DNA from: an uncultured Flavobacteriales bacterium
GTDB taxonomy: Bacteria > Bacteroidota > Bacteroidia > Flavobacteriales_D > Sanyastnellaceae
DNA: 64,000 nt
Direction of reading: 5' to 3'
NCBI GenBank assembly: GCA_938085105.1
Contig: CALKGK010000002.1
Span: 1-64,000 of the forward strand
Shown here: in pieces, positions 62,601 through 64,000 of the stretch
Layout of the letters: each line of letters opens with the position of its first letter
Position numbering within the stretch: the first letter of the stretch is position 1
The notes under the pieces: model-generated
Seen by the model: only the letters and a program-made list of their open reading frames with translations
Told to the model about the DNA's origin: nothing
Database searches by the model: none
Program-made: the position numbers and the translations under genes

Positions 62601-64000
62601 CTACAAAAACCTCTTCACCACATTCTCCCTAACAAACATCGCACTCCTCTGCATCAAAGGACTCAAATACTCATCATCCTCCACAAAAGGCACCACCTCA
62701 CGATACGCCTCCAACAAACGCTCCAGAGCAGGAGAAGACTTTGCTGGTCGGCGAAAATCAATTGCCTGGGCAGCATTCATCAATTCAATCCCCAAAATTT
62801 TCTCCAGGTTTTCCACCACCTTAAATGCCTTAGTAGCAGCATTCGCTCCCATACTAACGTGGTCTTCCTGACCATTTGAAGAGTCGATACTATCGATAGA
62901 AGCTGGCGTGCAAAATTGTTTGTTTTGGCTCACGATTGAAGCGCAAGTGTATTGCGGAATCATAAAACCAGAGTTCAAGCCTGGGTTGTTCACCAAGAAT
63001 TCAGGTAGCTCTCTATTACCTGAAACCAATTTATACACCCTACGCTCGGAAATCGCCCCTACTTCAGCCATGGCAATGCACAGTTGGTCCATGCTCAATG
63101 CCAGAGGCTGACCGTGAAAGTTTCCTGCTGAAATGATCTCACCCGTTTCAGGGAAGATGGTTGGATTATCGGTTACAGCGTTGACTTCTCTTTCTACAAT
63201 TGTGTTGATGTAGTTGAGCGCATCTCTGCTTGCACCGTGAACTTGAGGCACACAGCGGAAAGAGTAAGGATCTTGGACATGCTTTTTGGCTTGTTGAATG
63301 AGCTCACTTCCTTCCAACCACTGACGAACATTTGCCGCCGTGGAAATCTGACCTTCTTGTTTTCGAACCTCATTTACATTGTGCTGAAAGGGCTCTTTTC
63401 TGCCATCAAAAGCATCTACTGAAAGTGCTGCGAGTGCATCGGCCCAGTCCATCAAATGATGTGCTTTATGAAGTAAATAGCATGAATAAGCGCTCATGAA
63501 TTGAGTACCGTTCAAGAGGGCGAGACCTTCTTTTGCCTTTAGGGTGATGGCTTGCAGGCCAAAAGACCTCAAAACAGACTTTGCATCTTCTTTTCCATCT
63601 TCGCCATGCACCTCACCTTCTCCGAAAAGCGGAAGAGACAAGTGCGCTAAGGGCGATAAATCGCCACTCGCTCCCAGTGAACCTTGTTGATACACCACAG
63701 GGAGAATGCCTTTATTGTAAAAGTTCGCCAAAAGCTCCACTGTTTCCAATTGAACGCCTGAATGGCCTTTACTCAGACCTAAAATTTTAAGGAGAATCAT
63801 CCATGAAACCACCTCTTTTGGAACCTCTTCCCCCATTCCGCAGGCATGTGATCGAACAAGGTTGACCTGAAGTTCTTCCAAGTGCTCGCCAGAAATGCTG
63901 TTTTTGTACAAGCTTCCGAAGCCCGTATTGATTCCGTAAATCGGACTCGAGCTCGAAGCAATCGTCTCGTCTAGAAAATTTCTACACGCCACAATCTTCG
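62601..64000 (-). CDS. hutH: Histidine ammonia-lyase, N-terminus outside window
   Basis: 466 codons are present and the open frame continues past the right edge; the usual length is about 500, so roughly 35-40 residues are missing. The first visible part is IASSSSPIYGINTGFGSL. The MIO prosthetic group forms from Ala-Ser-Gly in QGSLGASGDLSPLAHL. FQHNVNEVRKQEGQ, QDPYSFRCVPQVHGA and NFHGQPLALSMDQ are family blocks. It converts histidine to urocanate in the cytoplasm. It is 31 kb away from hutI and 35 kb from ftcD. A tandem repeat array begins directly after its stop. Confidence 0.96.
   Translation of the reverse strand, partial: KIVACRNFLDETIASSSSPIYGINTGFGSLYKNSISGEHLEELQVNLVRSHACGMGEEVPKEVVSWMILLKILGLSKGHSGVQLETVELLANFYNKGILPVVYQQGSLGASGDLSPLAHLSLPLFGEGEVHGEDGKEDAKSVLRSFGLQAITLKAKEGLALLNGTQFMSAYSCYLLHKAHHLMDWADALAALSVDAFDGRKEPFQHNVNEVRKQEGQISTAANVRQWLEGSELIQQAKKHVQDPYSFRCVPQVHGASRDALNYINTIVEREVNAVTDNPTIFPETGEIISAGNFHGQPLALSMDQLCIAMAEVGAISERRVYKLVSGNRELPEFLVNNPGLNSGFMIPQYTCASIVSQNKQFCTPASIDSIDSSNGQEDHVSMGANAATKAFKVVENLEKILGIELMNAAQAIDFRRPAKSSPALERLLEAYREVVPFVEDDEYLSPLMQRSAMFVRENVVKRFL

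Overview
The window looks like a chromosomal segment of a Bacteroidota bacterium, most likely a marine or freshwater member of the Flavobacteriales. Three observations support this. Many start codons are preceded by the TAnnTTTG -7 promoter element typical of the phylum, and Shine-Dalgarno sequences are mostly absent. Several families are characteristic of the phylum: an S46 dipeptidyl-peptidase, DUF2520, DUF4920 and DUF6438 proteins, PD40-OmpA, and a CcmE with CxxxY instead of HxxxY. Many lipoproteins and outer-membrane beta-barrels are encoded. No rRNA, tRNA, CRISPR array, integrase or insertion sequence was found. The genes look vertically inherited, and the accessory material is confined to a few intergenic regions.

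Layout. 1-4.2 kb: a partial sirtuin, a secreted class-3 lipase, an orphan NarL-type response regulator, a PLP decarboxylase and a lipoprotein. 4.25-4.55 kb: a cluster of short palindromes. 4.5-7.7 kb: glycerol catabolism (glpK-glpD). 7.7-14.1 kb: cytochrome c maturation (ccmB, a ccmC-like gene with an extra domain, ccmD, Cys-type ccmE, long ccmF) running into DUF2520 and KdsC-like genes. 14.2-18.9 kb: yidC, a DUF6438 lipoprotein and a DPP7-like peptidase. 19-22.3 kb: a haem-binding CxxCH protein, PPK2, trmD, rplS and cutC. 22.3-26.1 kb: a DUF389 membrane protein and a membrane-anchored patatin-like hydrolase. 26.2-30.9 kb: ftcD and hutI of histidine degradation, separated by a long gene-poor stretch and an envelope protein. 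31-36 kb: aroC, an SDF-family symporter, LemA, DUF3137 and a cold-shock protein. 36.4-42.5 kb: an AsmA-like protein with a coiled-coil tail, PD40-OmpA, and two small lipoproteins with similar signal peptides and Ala/Glu-rich tails.

42.6-47.8 kb: a compact TetR-ABC-HlyD-TolC export operon whose ABC ATPase domain has lost almost every catalytic motif and whose promoter lies inside a perfect inverted repeat. 48.3-53.2 kb: a large TPR protein overlapping an outer-membrane barrel gene. 53.2-53.4 kb: a GC-rich 57-bp tandem repeat. 53.6-62.4 kb: gyrB, an RhlE-type helicase, an SDR, and a MacAB-like ABC system with two different FtsX-type permeases. 62.4-62.6 kb: a second low-complexity tandem array sharing a GC-rich hairpin motif with the first. 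The window ends inside hutH.

The genes are mainly housekeeping and envelope biology: haem attachment in the periplasm with a CxxCH client nearby, membrane insertion, outer-membrane proteins and two efflux or secretion systems. The strongest candidates for something undescribed are the degenerate-ATPase exporter and the family of GC-rich intergenic repeat islands.
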